Part shown: positions 8,272 through 18,700 of the stretch, in pieces
How the letters are laid out: each line of letters opens with the position of its first letter
How positions within the stretch are numbered: position 1 is the first letter of the stretch
Origin: G963923955 sp963923955
GTDB taxonomy: Bacteria > Pseudomonadota > Gammaproteobacteria > Eutrophobiales > Eutrophobiaceae
Assembly (NCBI GenBank): GCA_963923955.1
Contig: OZ000552.1
Location: 1,302,001-1,366,000, forward strand
Direction of reading: 5' to 3'
DNA: 64,000 nucleotides
The notes under the pieces: model-generated
Seen by the model: only the letters and a program-made list of their open reading frames with translations
What the model was told of the DNA's origin: nothing
Databases searched by the model: none
Made by a program: the position numbers and the translations under genes

Positions 8272-11200
8272 TCATTCATCATCATAACCAAGACTCGGCG
8301 CCAGCCATCTTTCCATGTTGTGAATTTCAAAGGCCTTGCGGCGGGCATAATCCCGCACCTGATCGCGGTTGATCTTCCCCAGCCCGAAATAGCGCGCCTG
8401 TGGATGTGAATAATAGAGCCCGCTGACAGCAGCAGCAGGATACATGGCATAGGATTCAGTCAGCCGTATGCCGGTATTTTCCTCAACCTGCAACAACTCC
8501 CAGAGCAGCGCCTTCTCAGTATGATCCGGGCAGGCGGGATAGCCCGGGGCGGGGCGAATGCCCCGGTATTTCTCGGCAATCAATGCCGCGTTATCGAGCG
8601 CTTCATCGCTGTCATAGCCCCAGAATTCCTTCCTCACGCGCTGGTGCATGCGCTCGGCAAAGGACTCGGCCAAGCGATCCGCCAGGGCCTTGAGCATGAT
8701 CGCGCGATAATCATCATGCGCCTTTTCAAACTGCTGTATCTTCGCCTCCATTTCAAACCCGACCGCCACGGCAAAGGCACCGATGTAGTCACTTACCCCA
8801 GTTTCCTTCGGCGCAATGAAATCGGCCAGGGCAAGGTTTGGCCGCATCTCGGGTCTTCGGGTCTGCTGGCGCAGAGTGTGCAATTCTGTGCGTATGCCCT
8901 GGCGCGACTCATCGACATAGACTTCAATGTCATCATGGCCGATGGAATTGGCCGGAAACAGGCCGATGACCCCCCGCGCGCTGAGCCACTTCTCCCTGAT
9001 AAGCTGCGCCAGCATGGCCTTGGCATCCTGATACAGCCCGGTGGCCTCTTTGCCGACGACCTCATCTTCCAAGATACGCGGGAATTTTCCAGCCAACTCC
9101 CAGCTGATGAAGAAGGGCGTCCAGTCAATGCAGCCCGCCAATTCTTCCAGCGGGTAATCAGGAAAGACTTCAATGCCGAGTTGTGCAGGCACGGGCGGCG
9201 TATAATTTTCCCAGTCAATGGCGGCCCGATTGGCGCGCGCTTCCTCGATGGACAGCCAGTTGATCCTCTGCTGTCTGGACTCATGCCGCTGGCGCACCAG
9301 CGCATATTCCTGCCTTGTTTGTTGTGCAAAATCGCTTTTTAATTCCCGGCTAATCAGTCTTTGCGCAACACTCACGGCGCGCGAGGCATCCTTGACATGG
9401 ATCACCGGCTGTTCATATTGCGGCGCTATCTTCACCGCCGTATGTGTACGCGAGGTGGTCGCCCCGCCGATCAACAGCGGCAGGCTGAACGCCATCCGTG
9501 TCATCTCCTTGGCAACATGCACCATCTCATCAAGCGACGGGGTGATGAGTCCGCTTAAGCCGATCATGTCCGCCTTCTCATCAATCGCAGTCTGTAATAT
9601 TTTCTCCGCCGGCACCATGACGCCGAGATCCAGCACCTCGAAGTTATTGCATTGCAGGACGACCCCGACAATGTTCTTGCCGATGTCATGCACATCGCCC
9701 TTGACTGTGGCCATGATGATCTTGCCGTTGGTCTGCTTAGCGCCGCTCTTTTCTTTTTCCTCTTCAATATAGGGCAGCAGCCAGGCCACCGCCTTTTTCA
9801 TGACGCGCGCACTTTTGACTACCTGCGGCAGGAACATCTTGCCGGCACCGAACAGGTCGCCCACCACATTCATGCCCGCCATGAGTGGGCCTTCAATGAC
9901 CTGAAGGGGTTTATCGTGTTGTTGTCTTGCCTCTTCTGTGTCTGCTTCTATATAGCTATCAATGCCCTTGACCAGGGCATGGGTGAGCCGTGCCTGCACA
10001 TCGCTCTCGCGCCAGGCCAGGCGCTCGCGGTCTTCTCTTTCATCCCCGCCATGTCTCACCGTCTCGGCAAATGCGACCAGCCGGTCGGTTGCATCGGCAC
10101 GTCTGTTCAGCAACACATCCTCTATGTGCGCTAACAAGTCTGCGGGGATCTCGTCATAGATGCCAAGCTGCCCGGCATTGACAATGGCCATGTCCATGCC
10201 GGATTTTATGCCGTGATAGAGGAAGGCCGAGTGCATGGCCGCGCGCACCGGATTATTGCCGCGGAACGAAAAAGACACGTTGCTCAGCCCGCCGCTTACC
10301 AGCGCCCCCGGCAGGTGTTCCTTGATCAAACGGCTTGCCTCAAAAAAGGAGACGGCATAGTTGTTGTGCTCCATCATGCCGGTGGCAACGGTCAGGATGT
10401 TCGGATCAAAGATAATGTCTTCTGCCGGGAAGCCTATGTCATTGACAAGAAGGTCGTAACAACGTTTGGCGACGGCAAAGCGGCGCTCGGTCGTATCCGC
10501 CTGGCCCTGTTCATCAAAGGCCATGACCACAAGGGCCGCGCCGTAACGGCGAATGAGTCGTGTCTGTTCGATAAACTTCTCCTCGCCCTCTTTAAGGCTG
10601 ATGGAATTGACCACGCCCTTACCCTGAATGCAGCGCAGACCGGTCTCGATCACCGACCACTTCGAAGAGTCGATCATGATCGGCACGCGGCTGATGTCCG
10701 GTTCAGAGGCGATGAGGTTCAGGAATTGCTCCATCAGTTTCTCTGCATCGAGCAGGCCCTCATCCATGCACACATCAATGATCTGGGCGCCGTTCTCTAC
10801 CTGCTGTCGGGCGATCTCAAGCGCCGCTTCCATCTTGTCTTCCTTGATAAGCCGCAGAAACTTAGGCGAGCCGGCAACATTGGTACGTTCGCCGATGTTG
10901 ATGAAATTCGCCTGCGGCGTAATGGTCAATGGCTCCAGCCCGCTCAGGCGGCAATGCCGTGCGGCCTGCGGGATTTTTCTCGGCGGGATGTCTTGTATTG
11001 CCGCGGCCATCGCCTTGATGTGCGCCGGCAAGGTGCCGCAGCAACCCCCGACAATGTTAAGGAAGCCGGCTTCCGCCCATTCCCTGATCTGCGGGGCGAG
11101 CGACTCCGGCGTCTCTGGAAAGCCGGTGGGCAACAAGGGATCGGGCAGCCCGGCATTGGGATAGGCGCACAGATAGGTCTCGGCCTTTGCGCTCAGCTCC

Positions 11201-12054
11201 TCGACATAGGGGCGCAGCAGATCAGGCCCCAAGGCACAGTTAAAGCCAACGCTAAAAGGGCCGGCATGGCGCATGGAATGCCAGAATGCTTCGGCGGTCT
11301 GTCCGCTCAAGGTACGCCCGGCGCGATCAGTAATCGTGCCGGAGATCATAACCGGCAGTCGCCGCCCGCTCTCTTCAAATAGGGTCTCGATGGCAAAGAT
11401 GGCCGCCTTGGCATTTAGCGTATCGAAGATGGTCTCGATCAAGATCAGATCAACGCCTTCAGCAAGCAGCACCCTTGCTTGCTCTGTGTAGGCTTGGCTG
11501 AGTTGCCGGAAGTTTATCGGGCGAAAGCCGGGGTCGTTGACATCCACGACCGTGCAGGCACTCACCGGGGTCGGCCCGATGGCGCCGGCGAGAAACAGGG
11601 GCCGGTCTGTTCTCTCCGCTGCCTCATTGATCGCCCGGCGCGCAACCCGCACGGCCTTGCGGTTAATATCCTCGACAATCCGCCCAAGTTCCTCATTCGC
11701 CAGCACCGCATCGAAATAGGCTTGATCTTTGCGGCCTTCCGGCGCCTGGATGAAGAAGTCCTGTTGTGCCAGGGCATTGGCACTAAAGGTATTGGTCTCG
11801 ATAATGTCTGCACTGGCGGCGAGAAATTCCGCATGCACCTGTTTGATGAGCTCTGGACGGCTGAGCACCAGCAGCTCGTGATTACCCTTTAGATCCTTAT
11901 TTTTCAGATCTTGAAAACGCTCTCCTCGATAATCGTCTTCGCTAAGCCTAAATTGCTGAAGGGTGGTGCCCATAGCGCCATCCAGCAAGAGAATGCGCTC
12001 CGCCAGGAGTTCATCAAGAAGGCTCTGCGTATTATTGACGGCGGCTTGTGTCAT
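8272..12054 (-). CDS. metH: Cobalamin-dependent methionine synthase
   Basis: 1260 residues, a complete four-module MetH (the E. coli protein is 1227). The N-terminal homocysteine domain ends in the zinc ligands GGCCG near residue 338. It is followed by the methyltetrahydrofolate domain (INIGERTNVAGS), the cap and B12 domain with DVHDIGKNIVG near residue 787 (His is the lower cobalt ligand), and the reactivation domain with RPAPGYPACPDHTEK for S-adenosylmethionine. It transfers a methyl group from methyl-THF to homocysteine in the cytosol. The ATG at 12054 has only a weak ribosome site. Expression is probably controlled by the SAH riboswitch 100 bp upstream. Long open frames on the opposite strand here (for example 10213-11382) are composition shadows. 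Confidence 0.97.
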   Translation of the reverse strand: MTQAAVNNTQSLLDELLAERILLLDGAMGTTLQQFRLSEDDYRGERFQDLKNKDLKGNHELLVLSRPELIKQVHAEFLAASADIIETNTFSANALAQQDFFIQAPEGRKDQAYFDAVLANEELGRIVEDINRKAVRVARRAINEAAERTDRPLFLAGAIGPTPVSACTVVDVNDPGFRPINFRQLSQAYTEQARVLLAEGVDLILIETIFDTLNAKAAIFAIETLFEESGRRLPVMISGTITDRAGRTLSGQTAEAFWHSMRHAGPFSVGFNCALGPDLLRPYVEELSAKAETYLCAYPNAGLPDPLLPTGFPETPESLAPQIREWAEAGFLNIVGGCCGTLPAHIKAMAAAIQDIPPRKIPQAARHCRLSGLEPLTITPQANFINIGERTNVAGSPKFLRLIKEDKMEAALEIARQQVENGAQIIDVCMDEGLLDAEKLMEQFLNLIASEPDISRVPIMIDSSKWSVIETGLRCIQGKGVVNSISLKEGEEKFIEQTRLIRRYGAALVVMAFDEQGQADTTERRFAVAKRCYDLLVNDIGFPAEDIIFDPNILTVATGMMEHNNYAVSFFEASRLIKEHLPGALVSGGLSNVSFSFRGNNPVRAAMHSAFLYHGIKSGMDMAIVNAGQLGIYDEIPADLLAHIEDVLLNRRADATDRLVAFAETVRHGGDEREDRERLAWRESDVQARLTHALVKGIDSYIEADTEEARQQHDKPLQVIEGPLMAGMNVVGDLFGAGKMFLPQVVKSARVMKKAVAWLLPYIEEEKEKSGAKQTNGKIIMATVKGDVHDIGKNIVGVVLQCNNFEVLDLGVMVPAEKILQTAIDEKADMIGLSGLITPSLDEMVHVAKEMTRMAFSLPLLIGGATTSRTHTAVKIAPQYEQPVIHVKDASRAVSVAQRLISRELKSDFAQQTRQEYALVRQRHESRQQRINWLSIEEARANRAAIDWENYTPPVPAQLGIEVFPDYPLEELAGCIDWTPFFISWELAGKFPRILEDEVVGKEATGLYQDAKAMLAQLIREKWLSARGVIGLFPANSIGHDDIEVYVDESRQGIRTELHTLRQQTRRPEMRPNLALADFIAPKETGVSDYIGAFAVAVGFEMEAKIQQFEKAHDDYRAIMLKALADRLAESFAERMHQRVRKEFWGYDSDEALDNAALIAEKYRGIRPAPGYPACPDHTEKALLWELLQVEENTGIRLTESYAMYPAAAVSGLYYSHPQARYFGLGKINRDQVRDYARRKAFEIHNMERWLAPSLGYDDE

Positions 12055-12092
12055 GCTTCATCAGGCTTATCGGCAAATATCGGGAGACCATA

Positions 12093-12127
12093 GATAAGCC
12101 AAAGGCGGGATGGCAGCCTCGCTTATC
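12093..12127 (-). promoter_or_regulatory. Leader hairpin between the SAH aptamer and metH (possible expression platform)
   Basis: GATAAGC pairs with GCTTATC and, inside it, AGGC with GCCT, forming a two-part stem between the aptamer and the metH start. It could be the switching part of the riboswitch, but no terminator-like T-run follows it. Confidence 0.4.
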
Positions 12128-12156
12128 TTTAATTCCCCTTGTAAATAAGGTTTAAG

Positions 12157-12222
12157 CGAGCGCCGTTTGCTACAGCTACATCTGAGCCTGGCAGGATGAA
12201 CCCGTCGCAACGCTCCTCAGAC
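12157..12222 (-). promoter_or_regulatory. S-adenosylhomocysteine (SAH) riboswitch aptamer upstream of metH
   Basis: Read on the minus strand, TCTGAGGAGCGTTGCGACGG, then CCAGGCTCAGA, then AACGGCGCTC match the order of conserved blocks of the SAH (ahcY-motif) riboswitch. TCTGAG (12216-12221 in complement) pairs with CTCAGA (12181-12186) as the closing stem. GAGCG (12211-12215) pairs with CGCTC (12158-12162) as the pseudoknot. SAH is the by-product of SAM-dependent methylation; this riboswitch class usually turns on SAH recycling genes, and metH is a known target type. Assigned by eye; a covariance-model search would settle it. Confidence 0.85.
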
Positions 12223-12227
12223 ATATT

Positions 12228-12755
12228 AGCCGCGCAGTATAGTACAGCTAATGCCTATATGCCAGCCTGTACCTGCGCCTATTCCAGTCAAGTGCTATTC
12301 CTGCGGAAGAACGTCACCCCTGCCTGCGACCAGGGGCAGGTACTTCCCTCGTCACTTCCGTGAAAAACGTCATTCCTGCGGAAGCAGGAATCCAAAGATT
12401 TCTTTGGTACTTTCCTATGACTGGATTCCTGGTCAAGCCAGGAATGACGGTAAGAAACGGCATCGGATGGATTCCTAGTCAAGCCAGAGCCTGCCCCGTG
12501 CCTGACACGCAGAATGACGAAGAATAGACAGGATGTTCGGCGGTAGCTGGCGAACCCTAGCCCGTCCCCCTATTTCAGTCAAGCCCCCCTGTTCAAACCG
12601 GAGCCTGCCCCGTACCCGATACGGGTGGCAGGCCGTGCCTGACACGCGGAATGACGGGGAGAAGGGAAGCCGAGTGGACTCTTGGTCGCTAAATTATGCA
12701 GCAGGTCTGCTATTATTCTGGCTTAATTACAGAATTATGTTCTGCGAATAAACTT
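12228..12755. other. Repeat-filled intergenic region between the metH leader and the DAHP synthase gene
   Basis: This 0.5-kb gap holds an inverted hairpin pair at 12369-12448, a degenerate half copy near 12469-12520, and two pieces of the CCCCGTA/TACGGGG family near 12491 and 12602. Short open frames here only translate the repeats. No gene is supported. Confidence 0.7.
12369..12448. repeat. Inverted pair of palindromic repeats (GTCATTCCTG family)
   Basis: The left arm 12369-12393 forms a hairpin (ATTCCTGC/GCAGGAAT, loop GGAA). The right arm 12423-12448 forms another (ATTCCTG/CAGGAAT). The arms are inverted relative to each other with about 29 bp between, an arrangement like REP/BIME elements. 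This is the cleanest copy of a family found across the window. Confidence 0.8.
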
Positions 12756-13874
12756 ATGATCATCATATTAAATCCCGATACTGACAAGGCGGCAGCGCCC
12801 TATAAAAAGCTAATCGATTATTTGTCAGGCTTGCCCAATATAGAATTTAGTACGCATGATGTCGTTGGCACACAACAGACCTTGACGGAAATCTATCTGC
12901 TCGGCGATACGCTCAACGTGGATATTGCTACTATTGAAGGCTTTGAGGCGGTGGAGAGGGCGGTGCGGGTCTCCAGGGAGTACCGCATACTTGGCCGTCA
13001 TAAGGGCGATGAGCGCGCCAGTTATTTCGATTATAACGGCGTCAGGTTTGGGCAGGACAGCCTGGAGATCTTTGCGGGTCTGTGCGCGGTGGATACGCCG
13101 GAGCATGTCGAGCTGATGATGAAGAGCCTGCACGAGCATGGTCTTAAGTGTACGCGCATGGGCGCCTATAAACCCCGCACCAGCCCGTATTCCTTTCAGG
13201 GACATGGCCGTACCTGTCTGCCTTATGTCTTTGAATTGGCGGGAAAATACGGCATAAAGGTCATTGCGATGGAGATCACCCATGATGATCACATCGCCGA
13301 GATTGATGCTGCGCTGGAGAGTGCCGGGCGGCCCACCGGCGTGATGCTGCAGATAGGCACCCGCAACACGCAGAATTTTGAATTATTAAAGAGCGCCGGC
13401 CGACAGAAGATCTATCCGGTTTTATTCAAACGCGGCTTTGGCATCACCTTAGAAGAATCCTTAAATGCCGCGGAGTATCTCGCCAGCGAGGGCAATCGGC
13501 ATGTTATTTTTTGTCTGCGCGGCATGAAGACGAATTTTGCCGAGCCGCATCGCAACTTGGTTGATTTCGCCCATGTGCCCAGTGTCAAGACGCTAACGCG
13601 TATGCCGGTCTGTATCGATCCATCGCATTCAGTCGGCTCCCGCAATATTGCGCCCGATGCAATCATGGATGTGTTTCACAGCACGGCACAAGGTATCATC
13701 GCCGGCGCGAACATGGTGCTGGTGGATTTTCACCCGCAACCTTCCCGCGCGCTGGTTGATGGCCCGCAGGCCCTGCTCTTGGACGAGCTGCCCTGGTTTT
13801 TGGAAGATGTAAGGATAGCCAGGGAGGCCTACTTAAAACGCTGCGAATTACAAAAGAAGATTGTCGCCAAGTAG
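12756..13874 (+). CDS. 3-deoxy-7-phosphoheptulonate (DAHP) synthase, type I-beta
   Basis: 372 residues from ATG 12756 (MIIILNPDTDKAA); an upstream in-frame start at 12696 lies in repeat sequence and is unlikely. Residues 1-80 form the ferredoxin-like regulatory domain of type I-beta enzymes. The TIM barrel carries GAYKPRTSPYSFQGHG, QIGTRNTQNFELLK, LFKRGFGITLEES and CIDPSHSVGSR, the phosphate- and metal-binding signatures of the DAHP/KDO8P synthase superfamily. It would condense PEP and erythrose-4-phosphate at the start of the shikimate pathway. No other aromatic-pathway gene adjoins it, and it converges on the dksA-like gene 43 bp away. Confidence 0.9.
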   Translation: MIIILNPDTDKAAAPYKKLIDYLSGLPNIEFSTHDVVGTQQTLTEIYLLGDTLNVDIATIEGFEAVERAVRVSREYRILGRHKGDERASYFDYNGVRFGQDSLEIFAGLCAVDTPEHVELMMKSLHEHGLKCTRMGAYKPRTSPYSFQGHGRTCLPYVFELAGKYGIKVIAMEITHDDHIAEIDAALESAGRPTGVMLQIGTRNTQNFELLKSAGRQKIYPVLFKRGFGITLEESLNAAEYLASEGNRHVIFCLRGMKTNFAEPHRNLVDFAHVPSVKTLTRMPVCIDPSHSVGSRNIAPDAIMDVFHSTAQGIIAGANMVLVDFHPQPSRALVDGPQALLLDELPWFLEDVRIAREAYLKRCELQKKIVAK

Positions 13875-13917
13875 TGTCGCAATAAATTATTTCATCGCAA
13901 GGGGCAGTATGGCGCTC

Positions 13918-14670
13918 TCAGCCCTGTTGTCTCTCCTTGATCTCGGCGAGCGTCTTGCAATCAATGCACAGCGTGGCGGTCGGGCGCGCCTCCAGACGCT
14001 TGACCCCGATCTCTATTCCGCAGACCTCGCAGTAGCCGTAGTCGCCCGAATCAAGGCTTAGTATCGCCTCATCGATCTTCTTGATCAGCTTGCGCTCTCT
14101 GTCACGAGTGCGTAGCTCCAGTGCAAATTCCTCTTCCTGGGTCGCGCGATCATTGGGATCAGGGAAATTGGCCGCCTCATCCTGCATGTGATGCAGCGTT
14201 CTGTCGACCTCTTCCATCAGCGTTTTTTTCCAGTCCAACAGCAGCCCGCGAAAGTGCTCCCGCTGCGGAGGGTTCATGTAGTCCTCAGCGATACTCTCCT
14301 GATAGGGCGTAAATTTCTGTGCCCTTTGCCCGGCAGCAGGGGCCGTTTTCCTGGTTATCTTTTTGCTTGTCTTTTTGTCGGCCGTCTTTTTTGTGCTGCG
14401 CTTGGTAACGGTCTTTTTCCTGACAGTGGGCGCTTTTTTCTTTGTGGCCTTTTTCTTGGCCGTCTTTTTTGCGCTGCTTCCGGTGACAACCCTCTTCTTA
14501 GCGGCCGCCTTCTTCTTCGTCACCTTCTTTTTGGTGCTGCGCCCGGTGACGATTTTTTTCCTGGTGACAGATGCCTTTTTCTTGCTCGTCTTCTTCGGAG
14601 CAGCCCGGGCAACGGTCTTTTTCTTCGCAGCAGGCGCCTTCTTCTTAGCTGTCTTCTTTTTAGCAGCCAT
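13918..14670 (-). CDS. dksA: DksA-family RNA polymerase-binding regulator with a histone H1-like lysine/alanine-rich N-terminal extension
   Basis: 250 residues; ATG 14670 is preceded by GGAG nine bases upstream. Residues 1-115 are almost only Lys, Ala, Thr, Arg and Val in AAKKK/TKKK-type repeats like eukaryote-like H1 proteins and would bind nucleic acid. Residues 120-250 are DksA: a coiled coil (MNPPQREHFRGLLLDWKK, EEEFALELRTRDRERKLIKK) and a zinc finger with Cys214, Cys217, Cys235 and Cys238. DksA binds the RNA polymerase secondary channel and works with ppGpp on rRNA and amino-acid promoters. Lysine-rich extensions on DksA occur in some other gammaproteobacteria as far as I recall, so this is unusual rather than unique. 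Confidence 0.9.
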   Translation of the reverse strand: MAAKKKTAKKKAPAAKKKTVARAAPKKTSKKKASVTRKKIVTGRSTKKKVTKKKAAAKKRVVTGSSAKKTAKKKATKKKAPTVRKKTVTKRSTKKTADKKTSKKITRKTAPAAGQRAQKFTPYQESIAEDYMNPPQREHFRGLLLDWKKTLMEEVDRTLHHMQDEAANFPDPNDRATQEEEFALELRTRDRERKLIKKIDEAILSLDSGDYGYCEVCGIEIGVKRLEARPTATLCIDCKTLAEIKERQQG

Positions 14671-14764
14671 GTGTTGATTACTCCGATGATGGATTAGGGA
14701 AAATCATGGGTGGAATTTTACCCCTTATCATTTATGAATCACAAGATATTTGGGCCGGCAAAAC

Positions 14765-15520
14765 CTAAGAAGCCGTATCAAGTTCAGATGGAGCTTGAGC
14801 CTCTTTTAGCTTGTCTAGCCAGAGCTTTGTCGCCCCGCAGACCGCAACCGGCATGGCGATAAAATTGATCAGCGGGGTCATGGTCAGCAGCATCACCGCA
14901 ATGCCGTAACCCATCGTCATCTTACGTCTCTTGACCAGCGCCGTCTTCACCTGCGGGAAGAATAGACCATGATTACTCATCGGATATTCCAGGTATTCCA
15001 GCGACATCATCCAGGCACCAAACAGGAACCAGATAAAGGGCGCGGCGGTGACGTTGATCAATGGCACCAGGAACAGCAGCAACAGGGGGAGTGCGCGCAG
15101 GGCGAAATATTTGAATTTTATGTATTCTGATCTCAGCGCAGCAACAAGCTCTTCACCAAGCGGCGAAGTGCGGCGTATTTCTTTTTCCTGAGACAGATGA
15201 TCTTCCACGGCCTGTGCCAGCCGGCCATTAAAGGGGGCGGCGATCAGGTTAGCAAGCAGGGAGAAAGCAAAAAAGACCACGGTCAGACAAAGGATTGCGA
15301 ACAACGGCCAGAGCAGCCAGGTGAACCATTCCGCCCATGCAAATTGCCCCACCAGCCAGGCAATAAAATTGCTCAGCGAATGCGCCCCAAAGGCGATGAC
15401 AAGACCAAACAGCAGGAGGTTGACTGCCAAGGGCAGCAAGACATACAGGCGGATGCCGGGTTTTAAGATGAGCGCAAACCCGGCCTTGATATAGCCAAAA
15501 CTGCTAAAAAACTCGTTCAT
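14765..15520 (-). CDS. cysZ: CysZ-like sulfate transporter (EI24/CysZ family)
   Basis: 251 residues from ATG 15520 (MNEFFSSFGYIKAGFALILK), the normal length for CysZ; a TTG 57 bp upstream extends the frame but adds no recognisable sequence. Four or so hydrophobic segments alternate with short loops. LIAAPFNGRLAQAVEDHL and the LEYLEYPMSNHGLFF stretch are typical of the family, which takes sulfate across the inner membrane for cysteine synthesis. It is transcribed toward dksA and is divergent from smc. Confidence 0.88.
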   Translation of the reverse strand: MNEFFSSFGYIKAGFALILKPGIRLYVLLPLAVNLLLFGLVIAFGAHSLSNFIAWLVGQFAWAEWFTWLLWPLFAILCLTVVFFAFSLLANLIAAPFNGRLAQAVEDHLSQEKEIRRTSPLGEELVAALRSEYIKFKYFALRALPLLLLFLVPLINVTAAPFIWFLFGAWMMSLEYLEYPMSNHGLFFPQVKTALVKRRKMTMGYGIAVMLLTMTPLINFIAMPVAVCGATKLWLDKLKEAQAPSELDTAS

Positions 15521-15763
15521 CCAAGCGGTATCTTTTGAAGTCTTATCAGCCAGTCTCAAGTGCCTTGCGAAGGCCAAGCTGATCTTGCCAAAAAGATAGC
15601 ATAAAAGAGAAAACTATTTTTCCTAAAAAAAGACCTAAAAAGTTAAATTAACAAGCACTTTAATAAGCTATGAATTACAGAAATTTAGAATTGATACTTA
15701 CAGTAAAGTAGAGAAAAATCCCGCACTTGTACAAGGACTGCGATAGCGGTATTGTAGCGGCCC

Positions 15764-18700
15764 ATGCGACTCACCAAGCTCAAGTTAGCCGGCTTCAAAT
15801 CCTTCGTTGACCCAACCACCTTGATCATCCCCGGCAATCTTGTCGGCGTGGTCGGGCCGAACGGCTGTGGCAAGTCGAATATTATCGATGCGGTTACCTG
15901 GGTCATGGGGGAAAGCTCCGCCAAGCACCTGCGCGGCGATGCGCTGACTGATGTCATCTTCAACGGCTCCAGCAGCCGCCAGGCCGTCGGCCAGGCCGCG
16001 GTGGAATTAATCTTTGACAACTCCGCGGGCAAGCTCGGCGGCCAATACGCCAGTTACAGTGAAATATCGGTAAAGCGACAGATCAACCGCGAGGCCGTTT
16101 CCACCTACACACTCAACGGCACGCGCTGCCGCCGTAAGGATATTCAGGCGTTGTTTTTAGGTACCGGCCTGGGGCCGCGCGGCTATGGCATCATTGAACA
16201 AGGCATGATCTCCCGCCTCATTGAGGCAAAACCGGCGGACTTAAGGGTGTTTATCGAAGAGGCGGCGGGCATTTCCAGGTTTCGGGAACGGCGCCGCGAG
16301 ACGGAAACACGCATTCGCCATACCCATGAAAACATCGAGCGGCTCGATGACATCCGGGAGGAACTGGACAAGCAGCTTGAGCACTTGCAGCGCCAGGCAA
16401 GAGCGGCGGAGCGTTATCAACTCTTGAAAGGCGAGGCGCGGCAGCGCAAGGCGGAGCTCATCGCGCTCAACTGGCGCAGCTTGCAGGCGCAATCGGCTGA
16501 GCGTAGCGAGGGTGTGCGGCAACAGGAGAACCGGCTTGAGCAGGCAATAGCAAAATTGCGCCGCGTTGAGGCGGAAATTGAAAAACAGCGCGAGGTGTTG
16601 ACGGCTGCCAATGCCGCCTTTAATCAGGCCCAGTCTGCCTTTTACCAGATCGGCGCGGAAATCTCGCAGCTGGAGCAGAAGATCCAACATAGCCGGGAGC
16701 GGGCGCAGGCATTGCAGGCGGAACTGGAAAACTTGCAGCAGGCCCTTGATTCCGTCAAGACGCAACAGCAGCACGATCAGGAACAACGAGAAGTGCTCAC
16801 CGCCCAGCTTGCCGACTTAGAACCGGAATTGCACGGCAGCCGCGGCAAAAGCGATGAGGCCTATGAAGCGCTTGCCCAGGCCGAGCAGGCCGTGCAAGGC
16901 TGGCAGAGCGAATGGGATGCCTTTAATGCCGCAAGCAGTGATTTCACTCGGCAGATAGAGGTGGATGCGACCCGGCTCTCACACCTGCAAGACGGCATTG
17001 AAGAGATACAAGAGCGCCAGGACCTGCTGAAGACGCAACTGGAAGATACCAACATAGCAGCACTCCAGCAAGACGCAGACAGGCTTGATGAAGAATTACA
17101 GGGCTGCAATGAGGCGGTGGCCGAGCAGCGCGCCCAGCAGCAGCTTGGCCAGCAGGAAGTCAAGCAATATCGGGATGCTGTGCATGCGCTCAATGAAAGG
17201 CTGGCGCTAAGACGCACAGCGCAGCACAAGATAGAAGGAAAGATCGCCTCTTTGGAAGCCTTGCAGGCGGAAGATGCCGGCGGCGAGCAGGCGCTGCTCA
17301 CGCGCTGGCTGGCTGACAATGCCTTACAAGATGCGCCGCGCCTGGTGCAGGCGCTGGAGGTTGAGCCGGAATGGATGCTGGCCGTGGAGACCGTGCTGGG
17401 CAATTTCTTGCACGACATCTGCCTTGAAAATACGGCCTTATCTTCTGTTAAGGTGCAGGACTTGGCCAGTGGCCGCATCGGTTTTCTGGCCGCGGACGCC
17501 GGCTCGACAGGACGCAGTTGCCCGCATTATTCCTGCCTGGCCGATAAGCTCAGCGGCAATTTTCAGGTGAATTCCTTATTGGCCGGGATCTATGTTGCAG
17601 AAGACCTTGACCAGGCAAGGGCGATGCTTGCAGACATCGCAGAAGGCGAGTCGCTTGTCACCAAAGACGGTGTCTGGCTGAGCAGGCTTTGGTTACGGGT
17701 GAACAAGGCCCAGGAAGAGGGCGGTGGCGTCCTCTCCCGCGAGCACCAAATCGCTGAATTGAAAACACAATATGCCGCGCTGCAAGCCGATATCCGGGAG
17801 TTGGACAGGCAACTTGATGACTCGCACAAGTTGCTTGACCGGGCCGAGCAATCATCCCGGGCTAAACAGGAAAAGCTCAACGGTCAGCAGGAAAAGGCCA
17901 AGCAGTTACACGCCCAATACGCGGCAATCCGGACGCGCTGCGAGCAGGGCCGCGAGCGCATGGGGCAGATCCAGCTTGAATTAGAAGCGCTGGAGACGCA
18001 GTTTTTAAGCGATCAACAAGAGGCTGCGGCCTTGAGCACGCGCGCAGCAAGGACGGAAGAAGACCGGGCCAAATTAGATCAGCGGCGCGAGCAGCTAACC
18101 GAGAGCCGTGAGCGCTATCGCATCGCCTTAGACCGCGCCCGCCGACAGTGGCAGTCAAGCCATGAGCAGAGCCACGAGATCGCCTTGCAGCTTGAGTCAC
18201 TCAGCTCACAGCGGGCCTCATTAGACCAGGCCATTCAACGCACCGACATACAGGCCGGGAATTATTCGGCGCGCATAGAAGAGCTTGCGCGTAGCCTTGA
18301 GACGACCGAAGCACCCATAGCAAAGCTGCAACAGGAACTGGAGGCAAGGCTGGCGCAGCGGGTTGAGTCGGAGCGCAACCTGTCGGCGGCGCGTAATGAG
18401 GTGCAGGCGGGCGATAGGAGTCTGCGCGAGCAGGAACTCGGCAGGACTACGGCCGAGGCGCAGGTGCAGGAGGCACGCGGCGGGCTGGAAGACGCCCGGA
18501 TGGCTGCCCAAGAGATCCAAGTGCGCCTGCAGACGGTGGTGGAACAATTACAGGAGATCGGTGCCGAGGCAGAGGCGCTGCTCTCGGCATTGGATGATGC
18601 GGCGAGCGCGGCTGAGTGGCAGGCGCGCCTGGCGGGCGTGGAGGCGAAGATACAGCGCCTTGGGCCGATCAATCTTGCCGCCATCGAAGAATTTACTCAG

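Noticed and set aside
10213..11382. A 389-codon open frame on the plus strand opposite metH.
   Set aside because: It lies wholly antisense to a complete, well-conserved metH; its composition is what the GC-rich third codon positions of the real gene produce on the other strand.
12369..12448. Inverted repeats as the terminal repeats of an insertion sequence.
   Set aside because: Only about 30 bp lie between the arms, each arm is a hairpin by itself, and no transposase frame is present; REP-like elements fit better.
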